DNA from: Burkholderia sp. GAS332 | Lineage (GTDB): Bacteria; Pseudomonadota; Gammaproteobacteria; Burkholderiales; Burkholderiaceae | Assembly (NCBI GenBank): GCA_900142905.1 | Contig: FSRV01000001.1 | Coordinates: forward strand, 2,108,001-2,172,000 | Direction: 5' to 3' | DNA length: 64,000 nucleotides | Shown here: positions 39,108-48,842 of the stretch, piece after piece | Numbering within the stretch: position 1 is the first letter of the stretch | How the letters are laid out: each line of letters starts with the position of its first letter | Position numbers and translations under genes: made by a program | Notes under the pieces: generated by a model | What the model was told of the DNA's origin: nothing | What the model saw: only the letters and a program-made list of their open reading frames with translations | Database searches by the model: none

Positions 39108-39140
39108 CGGTGCGACTCCGGTCGTATAGGAGTCGCACCG
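39108..39140. repeat. Perfect 12-bp inverted repeat
   Basis: Arms CGGTGCGACTCC (39108-39119) and GGAGTCGCACCG (39129-39140) with a 9-base spacer. There is no T-tract on either side, so it is either a second stem of the katG terminator region or a regulator-binding dyad. Confidence 0.7.
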
Positions 39141-39244
39141 TCCGTTCATACGAGCCGGCCGCGTTGAAACAGGGCGTGACCTGACGGCTTCGATAACGGC
39201 ATCAATCTCCCAGCTCGCCTTGAGATGCGCAGGCGATCTGCGTA

Positions 39245-39309
39245 CGACTTCGATCCATCACAGTGCGAATCCTAAAGCACGCCCGGACGAGCTGCGACAC
39301 CATGGTCGC
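39245..39309. repeat. Conserved intergenic element, copy 1 (upstream of giant kinase)
   Basis: A 65-base segment shared with 54386-54450; the inner 46 bases (39264-39309) differ at 5 positions. It contains ATCCTAAAGCA near its middle and ends in a hairpin GCGAC-ACCATG-GTCGC kept in both copies. On the minus strand a frame from ATG 39303 gives MVSQLVRACFRIRTVM..., stopping at 39202; the other copy gives MVSRLIRACFRIRTVT.... It lies 128 bases before the kinase start. Confidence 0.6.
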
Positions 39310-39437
39310 AGGCAACCCGAGGCCCCCGGCACACGCTGTACAGGTTATGGTCGAACGTCTTTTGCGTAACCATGAAGTGCCGTTGCGCTGACTGTCGTGA
39401 CCGGACACGCGAACGGACCGGAATCGATAGGCATACC

Positions 39438-42400
39438 ATGGACCCGACTGAACTCGACGCGGACCGCGCGCCGCGGCTCGCCATGCGCGACCTGACACAT
39501 CCCGTCCCGCAAGACTTCGGCGGTCAGCTACTTGAGGGTCTCCTCGGCGCCCCAATGGCGCCGGGGACATTCCTGCGACTCGCCATTGGCATCGCGTCGG
39601 CACTCGGCGAAGTGCACCAGAGCGGGCTGGTCCACCGGGACGTGAAGCCGGCCAACATCCTCGTGAATCCCGGCAGTGGCGAAGTGCGGCTCACGGGTTT
39701 CGGCCTTGCCTCGCGGCTCGCGCGCGAGCGTCAGCGGCCCGAGCCGCCCGAGTCCATCGCCGGTACGCTCGCCTACATGGCGCCGGAGCAGACGGGGCGG
39801 ATGAATCGTCCGGTCGACTCCCGCAGCGATCTCTATGCGCTTGGCGTGACGCTGTACCAGATGCTGACGGGAAGTCTGCCATTCACCGCCGTTCTTCCGA
39901 TGGAGTGGGTGCACTGTCACATCGCGAGACAACCGGTGCCGCCGCACGAGCGCTCCGCCAACGTGGCACCCACCCTATCCGCGATTGTGATGAAGCTGCT
40001 CGCCAAGACCGCGGAGGAGCGTTATCAGACCGCGGCCGGCGTCGAAGCGGACTTGCGACATTGCCTCGCGCAGTGGGAATCCGAGCGACGCATCGGCGAA
40101 TTCGTGCTCGGCGAGCGCGACACGCCGGACCAGCTGATGATTCCTGGGAAGCTGTATGGACGCTCGCGCGAGGTCGAGACCCTGCTCGCCGCCTTCGAGC
40201 GCGTCGTCAGAAGCGGGGTGCCGGAGCTGATCTTGGTCTCAGGCTATTCCGGCATCGGCAAGTCCTCCGTCGTCAACGAACTGCACCGGGCGCTGGTGCC
40301 GTCGCGCGGGCTTTTCGCCTCCGGCAAGTTCGACCAGTACAAACGCGACATTCCCTATTCGACGCTGGCACAGGCGTTTCAGAGTCTGATCCGGCCGCTG
40401 CTCGGCAAAAGCGAAGCAGAGTTGGCGGCCTGGCGCGACGCACTTCGGGAAGCGCTGGGACCGAATGCGGGACTCGTCGTGGATCTCGTTCCTGAAGTGG
40501 CGCTCATCATCGGGGCGCCCCCGCCCGTCACCGAGTTGCCGCCACAAGATGCGCAGCGCCGGTTTCAGCGGGTCTTTCAGCGCTTCGTTGGTGTATTCGC
40601 CCAGCCGCAACATCCGCTGGCGCTTTTCCTCGACGATTTGCAATGGCTCGACGCGGCGACGCTCGACTTGCTGGAATACCTGTTGACCCACACGCCTGCG
40701 CAGAACCTCATCCTGATCGGCGCTTATCGCGACAACGCAGTCACCGCCACGCATCCGCTGATGCGCAAGCTCGATACCATCAAGGCCGCGGGTGGAAAGG
40801 TGGTGGAGATTGCGCTCGCACCGCTTGCCCGGGAGCATCTCGAGCAGTTGATGACGGACGCTCTGTACTGCGAGCCGGAGCGCGTCGCGCCGCTCGCGCA
40901 GCTGGTGCTGGACAAGACCGCCGGCAATCCGTTTTTCGCCATTCAGTTCATTGCTTCACTCGCCGAAGAGGGGATGCTGACCTTCGATCATGATGCGGCG
41001 TGCTGGTCCTGGGACCTCGATCGTATCCACACGAAAGCTTACACCGCCAACGTGGCGGACCTCATGGTCGGCAAGCTGAATCGCCTGCCCGCCGAAACGC
41101 AGCAAGCCCTGCAGCTGCTTGCGTGCATGGGCAATAGCGCGGAACCGGTCATGCTGGCAACGCTTTCCCGGCGGCGCGAGGTCGACGTCCTTGGCCCGCT
41201 TTGGGAAGCCATTCGAGCGGGTCTTATCGCCTGCACGGAGCATTCCTGCAGCTTCGTCCACGACCGGGTTCAGGAGGCGGCGTACTCCTTGATTCCTGAA
41301 CCTGTGCGCGCGCAGACCCACCTCCGGATAGGCAGGCTGCTGGTGGAATGCACCCCGCCGGAAAAGCTGCCGGAGATGATCTTCGAGATCGTCAACCAGC
41401 TCAACCGCGGCGCGCACCTCATCACGTCACGGGACGAGCGCGAGCAGCTCGCCGAGCTGAATCTGATCGCCGGCAGGCGCGCGAAGGCCTCGTCCGCTTA
41501 CGCCTCTGCGCTGACGTATCTCAGCGCCGGTGCGGCGCTAATGCGGGGGGACGCGTGGGAGCGCCGGCAGGCGCTTGCCTTCGCCCTCGAACTGCATGGG
41601 GCCGACTGCGAGCTCTGGATGGGCGCACTGCCGTCGGTGGAGGCGCGTCTCGCGGCGCTTGGCTCCCGCGCGGCCGATACGGTCCAACGAGCGGCCGTCG
41701 CGAGCCGGCGCGTGGATCTCTACACGATGCTCGGGGCGGGCGACCGTGCGGTCGCGGTGGGTCTGGAATACCTCCGGCAGGTGGGCATCGATTGGGCAGC
41801 GCATCCCACCCAGTTGGAAGCGCATCGCGAGTACGAACGGATTTGGTCACAGGTCGGAAGCCGGCCAATCGAGGATCTCATCGACCTGCCGCTGATGGAG
41901 GATCCGGACGCTCGTGCGACGCTCGATGTGCTCACGGCCCTTGGACCGCCGACGTTATACACCGACGAGAATCTGTACGCGCTGACCGTCTGCAGGGCGG
42001 TGAATCTCAGCCTCGCGCGCGGCAACAGCGACGCCTCGCCAGCGCACTATGTTTCGGTCGGGCTTATCGCCGGCTACTGCTTTGGCCATTACGACGCAGG
42101 CTATCGACTCGGAAAGATGGCGTGCGATTTGACCGAAGGCCGCGGCCTGAAGCGCATGGGAGGCAAGACCTATTCGATTTTCTCGCTCGTGGTGCCCTGG
42201 ACACGACCGCTTCGCGAGGGTATCGATCCGGCCCGGCGTGGCTTTCAGATGGCGAACGAGCAGGGCGATCCGTCGTTTGCTGCCTACGCCTGCGGCAATA
42301 TTAGTAGCATTCTGCTGGCCGCAGGCGATCCACTCGATCAGGTTGTACGCGAAGCCGAGCACGGTTTGGCGTTCGCGCGTACGGTGCGATTCGAGTTCGC

Positions 42401-45400
42401 CGTCGACATGATCGCTTCCTCGCTCGCGCTCGTTCGGGCGCTCAGCGGCGAGACCGCGCAATTCGGCTCGCTCGACGATGGCTCATTCATGGAGCGCGCG
42501 TTCGAGGCGCGCCTCACCGGCCACCCGGCTCTGGCCTTGCCCGAATGTTTCTACTGGATCCGCAAGCTGCAGGCGCGCTTCTTCGCGGGAGACTACGCAT
42601 CGGCTATCGATGCCGCGGAAAAGGCCGACACGTGGTTTTCAACATCAGCGTCGCTTTCGATCAAGCTGTTGGAGAGAGCGGAATACCACCTCTATGCGGC
42701 GCTTTCTCGCGCCGCATGCTGCGAGCCCACGGGCTCCGATCCGTATGCAAAGCATCGGGAGGCACTGTCGGCGCACGAACGACAACTCCGGGCATGGGCG
42801 GACAACTGTCCACAGAACTTCGAGGATCGTGCGGCGTTGGTCGACGCGGAGATTGCGCGCATCGAGGGGCGTCTGCCCGAGGCAATGGATCTGTACGAGC
42901 GAGCCATTCGTGCGGCGCGGTCGAATGGCTTCGTTCACAACGAGGCGCTGTCCTACGAGCTGGCTGCCCGCTGCTACGCGGCGCGCGGCCTCGAGGAGAT
43001 TGCGCATCTCTACCGGGGAAACGCACGGCGTGCCTATCTGCGGTGGGGAGCCTTTGGGAAGGTGCGACAACTCGAACAGTTCTATCCCGCGTTGAGGCAG
43101 GACGATCGTGCGCCGGGCCATTCAGGCATGATCGACGCACCGGTTGAAGATCTGGATTTGGCCACCGTGATCAAAGTGTCGCAGGCGGTGTCGGGCGAGA
43201 TCGTGCCGGAAAAGCTCATCGAATCGCTCCTGCTTACGGCGATCGAGCATGCCGGCGCGGACCGTGGTCTGCTAATTTTCCCGTGTGCCAGCGAATTCGT
43301 GATCAAGGCGGAAGCGAAGACCGGCGGCACCGCCATGTCGGTCAGCCTGCACGAGAGGCCCGTTTCCGCGGATGAGCTTGCCGAGTCAGTGGTCTGCTAT
43401 GCCGCGCGCACTCATGAGAGCGTGCTGCTCAACGATACTTCAGTCGGGAGTCTGCATGCTAGCGACGCGTACATCGGCGCGCATGGCGTCCGGTCGGTAC
43501 TCTGCCTGCCGTTGATGAAGCAGGGTGCGCTGGTTGCACTGCTGTATCTGGAAAACAGCCTTGCTTCAGGTGTGTTTACGCCTGGCAGGATTGCTGTCCT
43601 GAAGGTGATTGCTTCCCAGGCGGCGATTTCGCTCGAAAACAGCAGTCTGTACCATGAAATCCGCGAACGGGAAGCGCAGATCCGCCGGCTGATCGACGCC
43701 AACATCGTCGGGATTATTTTCTGGAACCAGGGTGGCCAGATTGTCGAGGCCAATGACGCGTTTCTTCGCATGGTCGGATACGAGCGAGCGGATCTCGTCA
43801 CGGGTCGCCTGCGGTGGACCGACCTCACACCTGGTGAATGGCTCGACCGCCTGCAAGAACAAAACTCGCAACAACTCAGGCGAACCGGCAGACTACCTCC
43901 CTATGAAAAGGAGTACTTCCACAAAGATGGCAGCGTGGTCCCGGTGCTGATCGGCGTGGCCGCCTTCGACAAGGATTGCGAGCGCGGGGTGGCCTACGTC
44001 GTCGACATGACGGAACGAAAGCGCGCAGAGGGGGAGCTGCGGCGCAGCCGCCAGTACCTGGCGCAGGCGCAGAAGATCAGCCACACCGGAAGCTGGGCAT
44101 GGAGCCCGGTTTCAAATACCGTTCTGTACTGGTCGGACGAATGTTATCGCGTCCTCGGCCATGACCCCGCGAAGGGGCTGCCTTCGTTCGAACAATTGGT
44201 CGAAGACGTTCATCCTGACGACCGCTCCCGAGTCCTGGAGAGCTGGGGGAAGGCCGTGGGCGAAGGTTCCGACTGGGAAGTCGAGTACCGGCTCGGGAAC
44301 TTCGATACCGGCGTGAGAGCCGTCCGTTCCGTGGGGCATCCGATTCTCGACCGTTCAGGCCAGCCGATCGAGTACATCGGCACCGTGATCGATGTCACTG
44401 AGCAAAAGCGTGCAGAAGATGAACGGAGGGAGTACCTGTGGTTCCTCGAATGCATGGACCGTATCAATCGCGCCATGCAGCGAACCAACGAGGTCGAGCG
44501 CATGACAAGCGGCGTGCTTGAAGAGACGCGCGCGATCTTCGACTGCGATCGGGCCTGGCTGATGTATCCCTGCGATCCGGATACGCTGACGTGTCGCGCG
44601 GTGATGGAGCACACGCATGCGGACTTTCCGGGCGCCTTTGCACTTGGCGAGGCGTTCCCGGTCGATGCCCTGGCGGCGGAAGTCCTGCGCGACATGCTGC
44701 ACGCGAGCGGCGCGGTGGTAGATCCAGACATCCCGTCGGAGATTCGCGAGCGGTTCAATATCCTGTCGACGATCGCGATCGTGGTTCGTCCCAAGGGCGA
44801 CAGGCCGTACGTGTTCGGGCTCCACCAGTGCTCGCGTGTGCGCTTATGGACCATCGGGGAGCGGCGGCTCTTTGAGGAGATTGGCAGACGCCTGGAAGAT
44901 GCGTTGACGAGTGCGCTCGCGCACCATCACCTGGTCGCTAGCGAGGAGGCGCTGCGACATGCGCGGGAAAAGCTGGCTCAGGCGTCACGGATGGCGACGG
45001 TCGCCGAGCTGTCCGCATCCATCGCCCACGAAATCAACCAGCCGCTGCAGGCCGTTGTGGCCAATGGGCAGGCTTGCCGGCGCTGGCTCGCTGCCACGCC
45101 GCCCGACATCGACAATGCACGGCTCAGCGCAGAAGCCATCGTTCTTGACGGATACGCTACGGCGGAGGTGATAAACCGTATTCGCGCGCTGTTCAAGCAT
45201 ACGGCTCCTGCAAAGGTCGATCTCGACGTCAACAAGCTGATCCTTCAGGTTTGTGCGTTGATGGCCGATGAAATCCAGGTGAACGCGATCTTGCTCGAAA
45301 CACAACTGGCCCAGGACGTGCCAATGATCAAGGCTGACGCGGTGCAGATCCAGCAGGTGATCGTCAATCTTGTGCGTAACGCTATCGAGGCGTTGGTGCC

Positions 45401-45662
45401 GACGACGGAGCGTAAGCAGTCGCTATTGATACGCTCGCGTCGCGACGGGGACAACGTGGTGGTCGACATTCAGGATGAGGGCATGGGGCTGGCGGATCTG
45501 GAGAAGATATTCGAGCCCTTTGCCACCACAAAAGAAACGGGCATGGGCATGGGGCTGGCGATCTGCCGATCGATCGTGGAATCGCACGCAGGGCGCATCT
45601 GGGTCGTGCGTAATGAGGTCCGGGGCGTGACCTTCAGCTTCAGCCTTCCGGCCGGGACATAG
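39438..45662 (+). CDS. Giant hybrid sensor: pseudokinase, AAA-type ATPase, GAF, PAS, PAS, GAF, histidine kinase
   Basis: 2,074 residues from ATG 39438; an in-frame ATG at 39372 adds 22 unlike residues. Order: Ser/Thr-kinase C-lobe (1-225; HRDVKPANIL at 66-75, APEQ, DLYALGVTLYQMLTG); ATPase with Walker A GYSGIGKSS (269-277) and Walker B LALFLDDLQWLD (394-405); a long helical TPR-like region (about 600-1200); GAF (1240-1400); two PAS (about 1411-1660); GAF (1668-1835); HisKA with H1864 in SIAHEINQP; and HATPase (to 2074; QQVIVNLVRNAIEAL, DEGMGL, TTKETGMGMGLAI). The kinase part lacks its N-lobe (no glycine loop or VAIK Lys), and DFG is GFG (87-89), so it is probably inactive as a kinase. There is no membrane segment. 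Its response-regulator partner is probably at 53.2 kb, as no regulator is adjacent. Confidence 0.92.
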   Translation: MDPTELDADRAPRLAMRDLTHPVPQDFGGQLLEGLLGAPMAPGTFLRLAIGIASALGEVHQSGLVHRDVKPANILVNPGSGEVRLTGFGLASRLARERQRPEPPESIAGTLAYMAPEQTGRMNRPVDSRSDLYALGVTLYQMLTGSLPFTAVLPMEWVHCHIARQPVPPHERSANVAPTLSAIVMKLLAKTAEERYQTAAGVEADLRHCLAQWESERRIGEFVLGERDTPDQLMIPGKLYGRSREVETLLAAFERVVRSGVPELILVSGYSGIGKSSVVNELHRALVPSRGLFASGKFDQYKRDIPYSTLAQAFQSLIRPLLGKSEAELAAWRDALREALGPNAGLVVDLVPEVALIIGAPPPVTELPPQDAQRRFQRVFQRFVGVFAQPQHPLALFLDDLQWLDAATLDLLEYLLTHTPAQNLILIGAYRDNAVTATHPLMRKLDTIKAAGGKVVEIALAPLAREHLEQLMTDALYCEPERVAPLAQLVLDKTAGNPFFAIQFIASLAEEGMLTFDHDAACWSWDLDRIHTKAYTANVADLMVGKLNRLPAETQQALQLLACMGNSAEPVMLATLSRRREVDVLGPLWEAIRAGLIACTEHSCSFVHDRVQEAAYSLIPEPVRAQTHLRIGRLLVECTPPEKLPEMIFEIVNQLNRGAHLITSRDEREQLAELNLIAGRRAKASSAYASALTYLSAGAALMRGDAWERRQALAFALELHGADCELWMGALPSVEARLAALGSRAADTVQRAAVASRRVDLYTMLGAGDRAVAVGLEYLRQVGIDWAAHPTQLEAHREYERIWSQVGSRPIEDLIDLPLMEDPDARATLDVLTALGPPTLYTDENLYALTVCRAVNLSLARGNSDASPAHYVSVGLIAGYCFGHYDAGYRLGKMACDLTEGRGLKRMGGKTYSIFSLVVPWTRPLREGIDPARRGFQMANEQGDPSFAAYACGNISSILLAAGDPLDQVVREAEHGLAFARTVRFEFAVDMIASSLALVRALSGETAQFGSLDDGSFMERAFEARLTGHPALALPECFYWIRKLQARFFAGDYASAIDAAEKADTWFSTSASLSIKLLERAEYHLYAALSRAACCEPTGSDPYAKHREALSAHERQLRAWADNCPQNFEDRAALVDAEIARIEGRLPEAMDLYERAIRAARSNGFVHNEALSYELAARCYAARGLEEIAHLYRGNARRAYLRWGAFGKVRQLEQFYPALRQDDRAPGHSGMIDAPVEDLDLATVIKVSQAVSGEIVPEKLIESLLLTAIEHAGADRGLLIFPCASEFVIKAEAKTGGTAMSVSLHERPVSADELAESVVCYAARTHESVLLNDTSVGSLHASDAYIGAHGVRSVLCLPLMKQGALVALLYLENSLASGVFTPGRIAVLKVIASQAAISLENSSLYHEIREREAQIRRLIDANIVGIIFWNQGGQIVEANDAFLRMVGYERADLVTGRLRWTDLTPGEWLDRLQEQNSQQLRRTGRLPPYEKEYFHKDGSVVPVLIGVAAFDKDCERGVAYVVDMTERKRAEGELRRSRQYLAQAQKISHTGSWAWSPVSNTVLYWSDECYRVLGHDPAKGLPSFEQLVEDVHPDDRSRVLESWGKAVGEGSDWEVEYRLGNFDTGVRAVRSVGHPILDRSGQPIEYIGTVIDVTEQKRAEDERREYLWFLECMDRINRAMQRTNEVERMTSGVLEETRAIFDCDRAWLMYPCDPDTLTCRAVMEHTHADFPGAFALGEAFPVDALAAEVLRDMLHASGAVVDPDIPSEIRERFNILSTIAIVVRPKGDRPYVFGLHQCSRVRLWTIGERRLFEEIGRRLEDALTSALAHHHLVASEEALRHAREKLAQASRMATVAELSASIAHEINQPLQAVVANGQACRRWLAATPPDIDNARLSAEAIVLDGYATAEVINRIRALFKHTAPAKVDLDVNKLILQVCALMADEIQVNAILLETQLAQDVPMIKADAVQIQQVIVNLVRNAIEALVPTTERKQSLLIRSRRDGDNVVVDIQDEGMGLADLEKIFEPFATTKETGMGMGLAICRSIVESHAGRIWVVRNEVRGVTFSFSLPAGT

Positions 45663-45873
45663 CCGTCAGCGCATAGCAAGTCTCATCAGTACCTCGAACG
45701 GTAGCGCGAGCAGTGCGGCTCGCAAGATCGGACGGCGTTGTCAGGTAAGCGTAGGGGTAGCGACGGACTACCTTGAATATGTAATATCGAACCCGAATGC
45801 AACGTTCTATCCTGTTTATTCGGGCGTATTCCGAAGGCGAGCGCCATGGAAGTTGACAATGGCGGGGTAGCCG

Positions 45874-46816
45874 GTGAAGCGTCCGGCTCAGGAAATTGTG
45901 GAGCTTGCAACCGTGTTATCGCGAGACTGCGTAGGCATTGAGGACGGCTGGCGAAATGTTTCGCCAGCCGATGGGATCGTTGTGTCCCGTTGGCGCATGC
46001 CGAACGACACAGAGACAAGGTTCGAGCACGCCGGACTGGTGGACTTCTTCACTGTTGCGGTACACCTCACCTCGACCCGCATGATCTTCTATCACGCGGG
46101 CGAAGTGGTGTGGAGCGGATTCGTCGCGCCCGGTTCGATGCTGGTTACGCAACCCGGCGTGAGCGCCGCGGTCCGATTCCATTCTCCGTGTGACGTGTTG
46201 CACATCTTCCTGCCCGTGCAGCATGTCAGGCGTTATTTCTCGGCTGGCTATGTGGACAACGCGCCTAACCCCATGACCGTGGGTGGGCGAGGGCTGACGT
46301 GTGACACCGCGATTGAAAGACTCGCGCTGTCGTTAGCAGATTTGTAGGACTGCGCTGTGACGTTTCGCCGCCAATATGCTTTCGCCATTCGAGACGCAAT
46401 CATCGCACGGCTGCTTTCTCACGGCGTCAATTCGACGAACACGCCGCCTGGCCAGGTTCGGCGTACGTCGCTCCCGACCTGGAGACTCGAACGCGCGATG
46501 GAATTCATCGAGGCGCACCTCGCCGAGCCCATTTCGCTGGAAGATATGGCGGCGAGTGCGGGTGTGACACGCATGCATTTTGCTGCTCAGTTTCGCCTCG
46601 CGATGGGGACTTCACCTCATGAGTACCTGAGGCGTCGACGGATTGAGCGCGCCAAGCCGTACCATTCTGAATGGGGATAAGACGATTCTGGATGTCGCGC
46701 TTGCGTGTGGGTTCCGCTCGCATGCCCATTTCGGCTCAGTTTTCAAGCGCCTTGTAGGCGCTTCGCCGAACGGATGGCGAGCGGAACGATTAAAGAAGGA
46801 CACCGTACCGTGCTAG
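45874..46816 (+). pseudogene. Decayed AraC-family regulator (nonsense plus frameshift)
   Basis: An AraC-type gene similar in layout to the intact one at 60446-61417. The N-terminal cupin-like domain is open from 45874 until an in-frame TAG at 46345-46347. The same frame then continues (YAFAIRDAIIARLLSHG, WRLERAMEFIEAHLAEP, MAASAGVTRMHFAAQFR) to a point near 46655. There the reading shifts by one base and resumes as LNGDKTILDVALACGFRSHAHFGSVFKRLVGASPN to the TAG at 46814-46816. Two independent lesions make sequencing error unlikely. It probably once regulated the neighbouring decarboxylase-like and tautomerase genes. Confidence 0.82.
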
Positions 46817-47034
46817 CACGGTAGCCGGTCGTGCGATTTGGAAAGCGATAGAAGGCGAGGCACGGCACTATGATCTGAAGTGCGGCACGCGGGTTCGAGC
46901 GCCGCCGCGGAGCGCATCATGGCCGCGAGTTGGTCCCTCGAACGGTCCGCGTCAGGTGATACGCGGCGTTTCCAGGAAACGCCAGGATTCCATGTAGAGC
47001 GACTTTGGGTCGCGCCAATCCAGGAGGAAACGAG

Positions 47035-47835
47035 ATGCTTAAAGCCTTTTCAGTTCCCATCACGCCGCAAGGAAAGTCCGCATTGGCGACGCTGCCGCCG
47101 TGGCACTATTCCAGCGACTGTCTCGCCATCGAATACTGGGCCGACCCGAAGGCGATCGCCGCGCTCCTCCCGCCAGGCGTCACGGTGGACGAAAAATCAG
47201 GCGGGCGCGCTTTCTTCTGGTTTCTGGACTGGCAGTTCACGGGTTCCAATGACGAATTGACGGACCCCGCCCGGTATCAATACCGCGAGGCCTTCGTTCT
47301 GGTCGAGGCGGTCTTCGACGGTGTTCCGGTCAACTATTGCCCTTACATCTTCGTGGATAACGATGCCGCCATATCCCGTGGATGGGCACAGGGGTTTCCA
47401 AAGAAACTCGCCAGCGTCTATCAGACTCGCAGCTTCTGCGCGCCTAGCCTCGCCGCGGCGCCGCTTGCCAAGGGCAGTCGCTTCGGCGGCAGTGTGGCCG
47501 CGCACGGGGAACGGCTGGCGACCGCCCGTATCCAGCTCGAGGAACCGGTCGCTGACCCGGCGACTGTTTTCAACCGGCCGACGACGATGCGCCGTTACTT
47601 TCCCCAACTGGCGGCCGGCCAGTGGGACAAGCCACCGGTCGACGAACTCACCATGTCGCTAACGGACAATCTCGCGATCGTGGATGTCTGGACCGGATCG
47701 GCGGAACTGAAGATTCCCGAAGTCGACGGCGAGGACATGTACCTGATTGCGCCACTGCGCGTCGGCCGCGGATATCGGCTGGGTATGTCGTACTCCGTGA
47801 CGGATCTGCGCATTCTGAAGAACTACGTCGGATGA
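47035..47835 (+). CDS. Acetoacetate decarboxylase-family protein
   Basis: 266 residues from ATG 47035 with a strong site CAGGAGGAAACG. Family features: LAIEYWADPKAIAALLPPG, VNYCPYIFVDNDAAISRGWAQGFPKKLAS, where the double Lys matches the Schiff-base Lys region, and a C-terminal GYRLGMSYSV. Many members of this family outside clostridia have hydratase, aldolase or cyclase-like activities on keto acids, so decarboxylase activity is not certain. It is followed after 92 bases by a tautomerase gene. Confidence 0.82.
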   Translation: MLKAFSVPITPQGKSALATLPPWHYSSDCLAIEYWADPKAIAALLPPGVTVDEKSGGRAFFWFLDWQFTGSNDELTDPARYQYREAFVLVEAVFDGVPVNYCPYIFVDNDAAISRGWAQGFPKKLASVYQTRSFCAPSLAAAPLAKGSRFGGSVAAHGERLATARIQLEEPVADPATVFNRPTTMRRYFPQLAAGQWDKPPVDELTMSLTDNLAIVDVWTGSAELKIPEVDGEDMYLIAPLRVGRGYRLGMSYSVTDLRILKNYVG

Positions 47836-47927
47836 TTGTCTCGAAGGGCCCCTGAGTTTTAACAGGGGCCATTTGTATCCGCGTCCTTCGTGAAGGCTCG
47901 CAAAACGTCAGAATAGGAGTCACGTCA

Positions 47928-48302
47928 ATGCCGCTCTACACGATAACCATTCAGGATGGCGTACTTGGCAGTGAGGCTAAGACCAGCCTCGCGATGGAAT
48001 TCACGACCCTGCATTCCGACTATGCCGGTGTGCCGAAGAATTGGGTGCATGTCGTGTTTCAGGACTATGCACCGGGCAGCGGGTTCACCGCCGGAGAACC
48101 CGCCGCAACAGCCGCGCTCACGCTGTTGATCCGAACCGGCCGGTCATCTGAATACAAGCGGGAATTGTTGCAGCGTCTTTGGAAACTGTTGCAGACCGCG
48201 ACGGGCGCGCCCGATGACCAGATTGTCATCGGCATTCAGGAGGTGCCAGCCAGTCAGGCGATGGAGATGGGGAAGGTCATGCCGGACGTTGCGAACGAAT
48301 AG
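47928..48302 (+). CDS. Tautomerase-superfamily protein (124 residues)
   Basis: Starts MPLYTITI, giving an N-terminal catalytic Pro after Met removal. The chain has two beta-alpha-beta halves, and VHVVFQDY and RTGRSSEYKRELLQRLWKLL fit the cis-CaaD/MSAD-type groups. In sequence it is distinct from the long tautomerase at 32.7 kb. Co-transcription with the decarboxylase-like gene would fit handling of a 2-keto/enol acid. Confidence 0.78.
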   Translation: MPLYTITIQDGVLGSEAKTSLAMEFTTLHSDYAGVPKNWVHVVFQDYAPGSGFTAGEPAATAALTLLIRTGRSSEYKRELLQRLWKLLQTATGAPDDQIVIGIQEVPASQAMEMGKVMPDVANE

Positions 48303-48455
48303 GGTGACGGCGCAGACGGCCACTCCGTGCGTTCTGTTCTCATCCAATCGTCTCGTCGGCCCGTGTCTGATCCGAAGTGGATCTGCCTTGAACGGGGCAC
48401 GTCCTCACTGGACTCCGGCCGACGTCGAGCCGTATGAATCTGTGAGACCCATGAC

Positions 48456-48842
48456 ATGGATAATGCTGCCAAGGAGGCTGTTGACGCCCGAATCCAGCCG
48501 CAAGAAGCAATGGCCGAGTTTGCCAGGGTCCTCTGGCACCTGCGCGCCATTCTGGCGATGCTGCTGACACTTTTCCTCATTTTGTCGATCACCCTGTATT
48601 ACGTTGACGGAGCCGTCGATGCAGCCACGCGCGCACCGTCATCGCTAGGCGAAACTTTCTACTTTTGCGCAGTCACGGCGCTGACCATCGGCTACGGCGA
48701 CGTGGTGCCGGCCACCACGCTTGGCCGGATCATCGCGGTTTCGCTTGGACTGCTCGGCGTGTTGATAACAGGTGTGATAACGGGGTCCGCTGTCTATGCT
48801 ATTCAGATGGCGGCGCACCGGGCCGGGCTACGATCTGGATAG
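48456..48842 (+). CDS. Two-transmembrane potassium channel
   Basis: 128 residues: a helix at about 33-52 (ILAMLLTLFLILSITLYYV), a pore helix with selectivity filter TALTIGYGDVVPATTLGR, and a second helix (IIAVSLGLLGVLITGVITGSAVYA). This is the minimal KcsA-like pore without RCK domain or voltage sensor. It is orphan in context. It would set membrane potential or potassium balance under stress. Confidence 0.9.
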   Translation: MDNAAKEAVDARIQPQEAMAEFARVLWHLRAILAMLLTLFLILSITLYYVDGAVDAATRAPSSLGETFYFCAVTALTIGYGDVVPATTLGRIIAVSLGLLGVLITGVITGSAVYAIQMAAHRAGLRSG

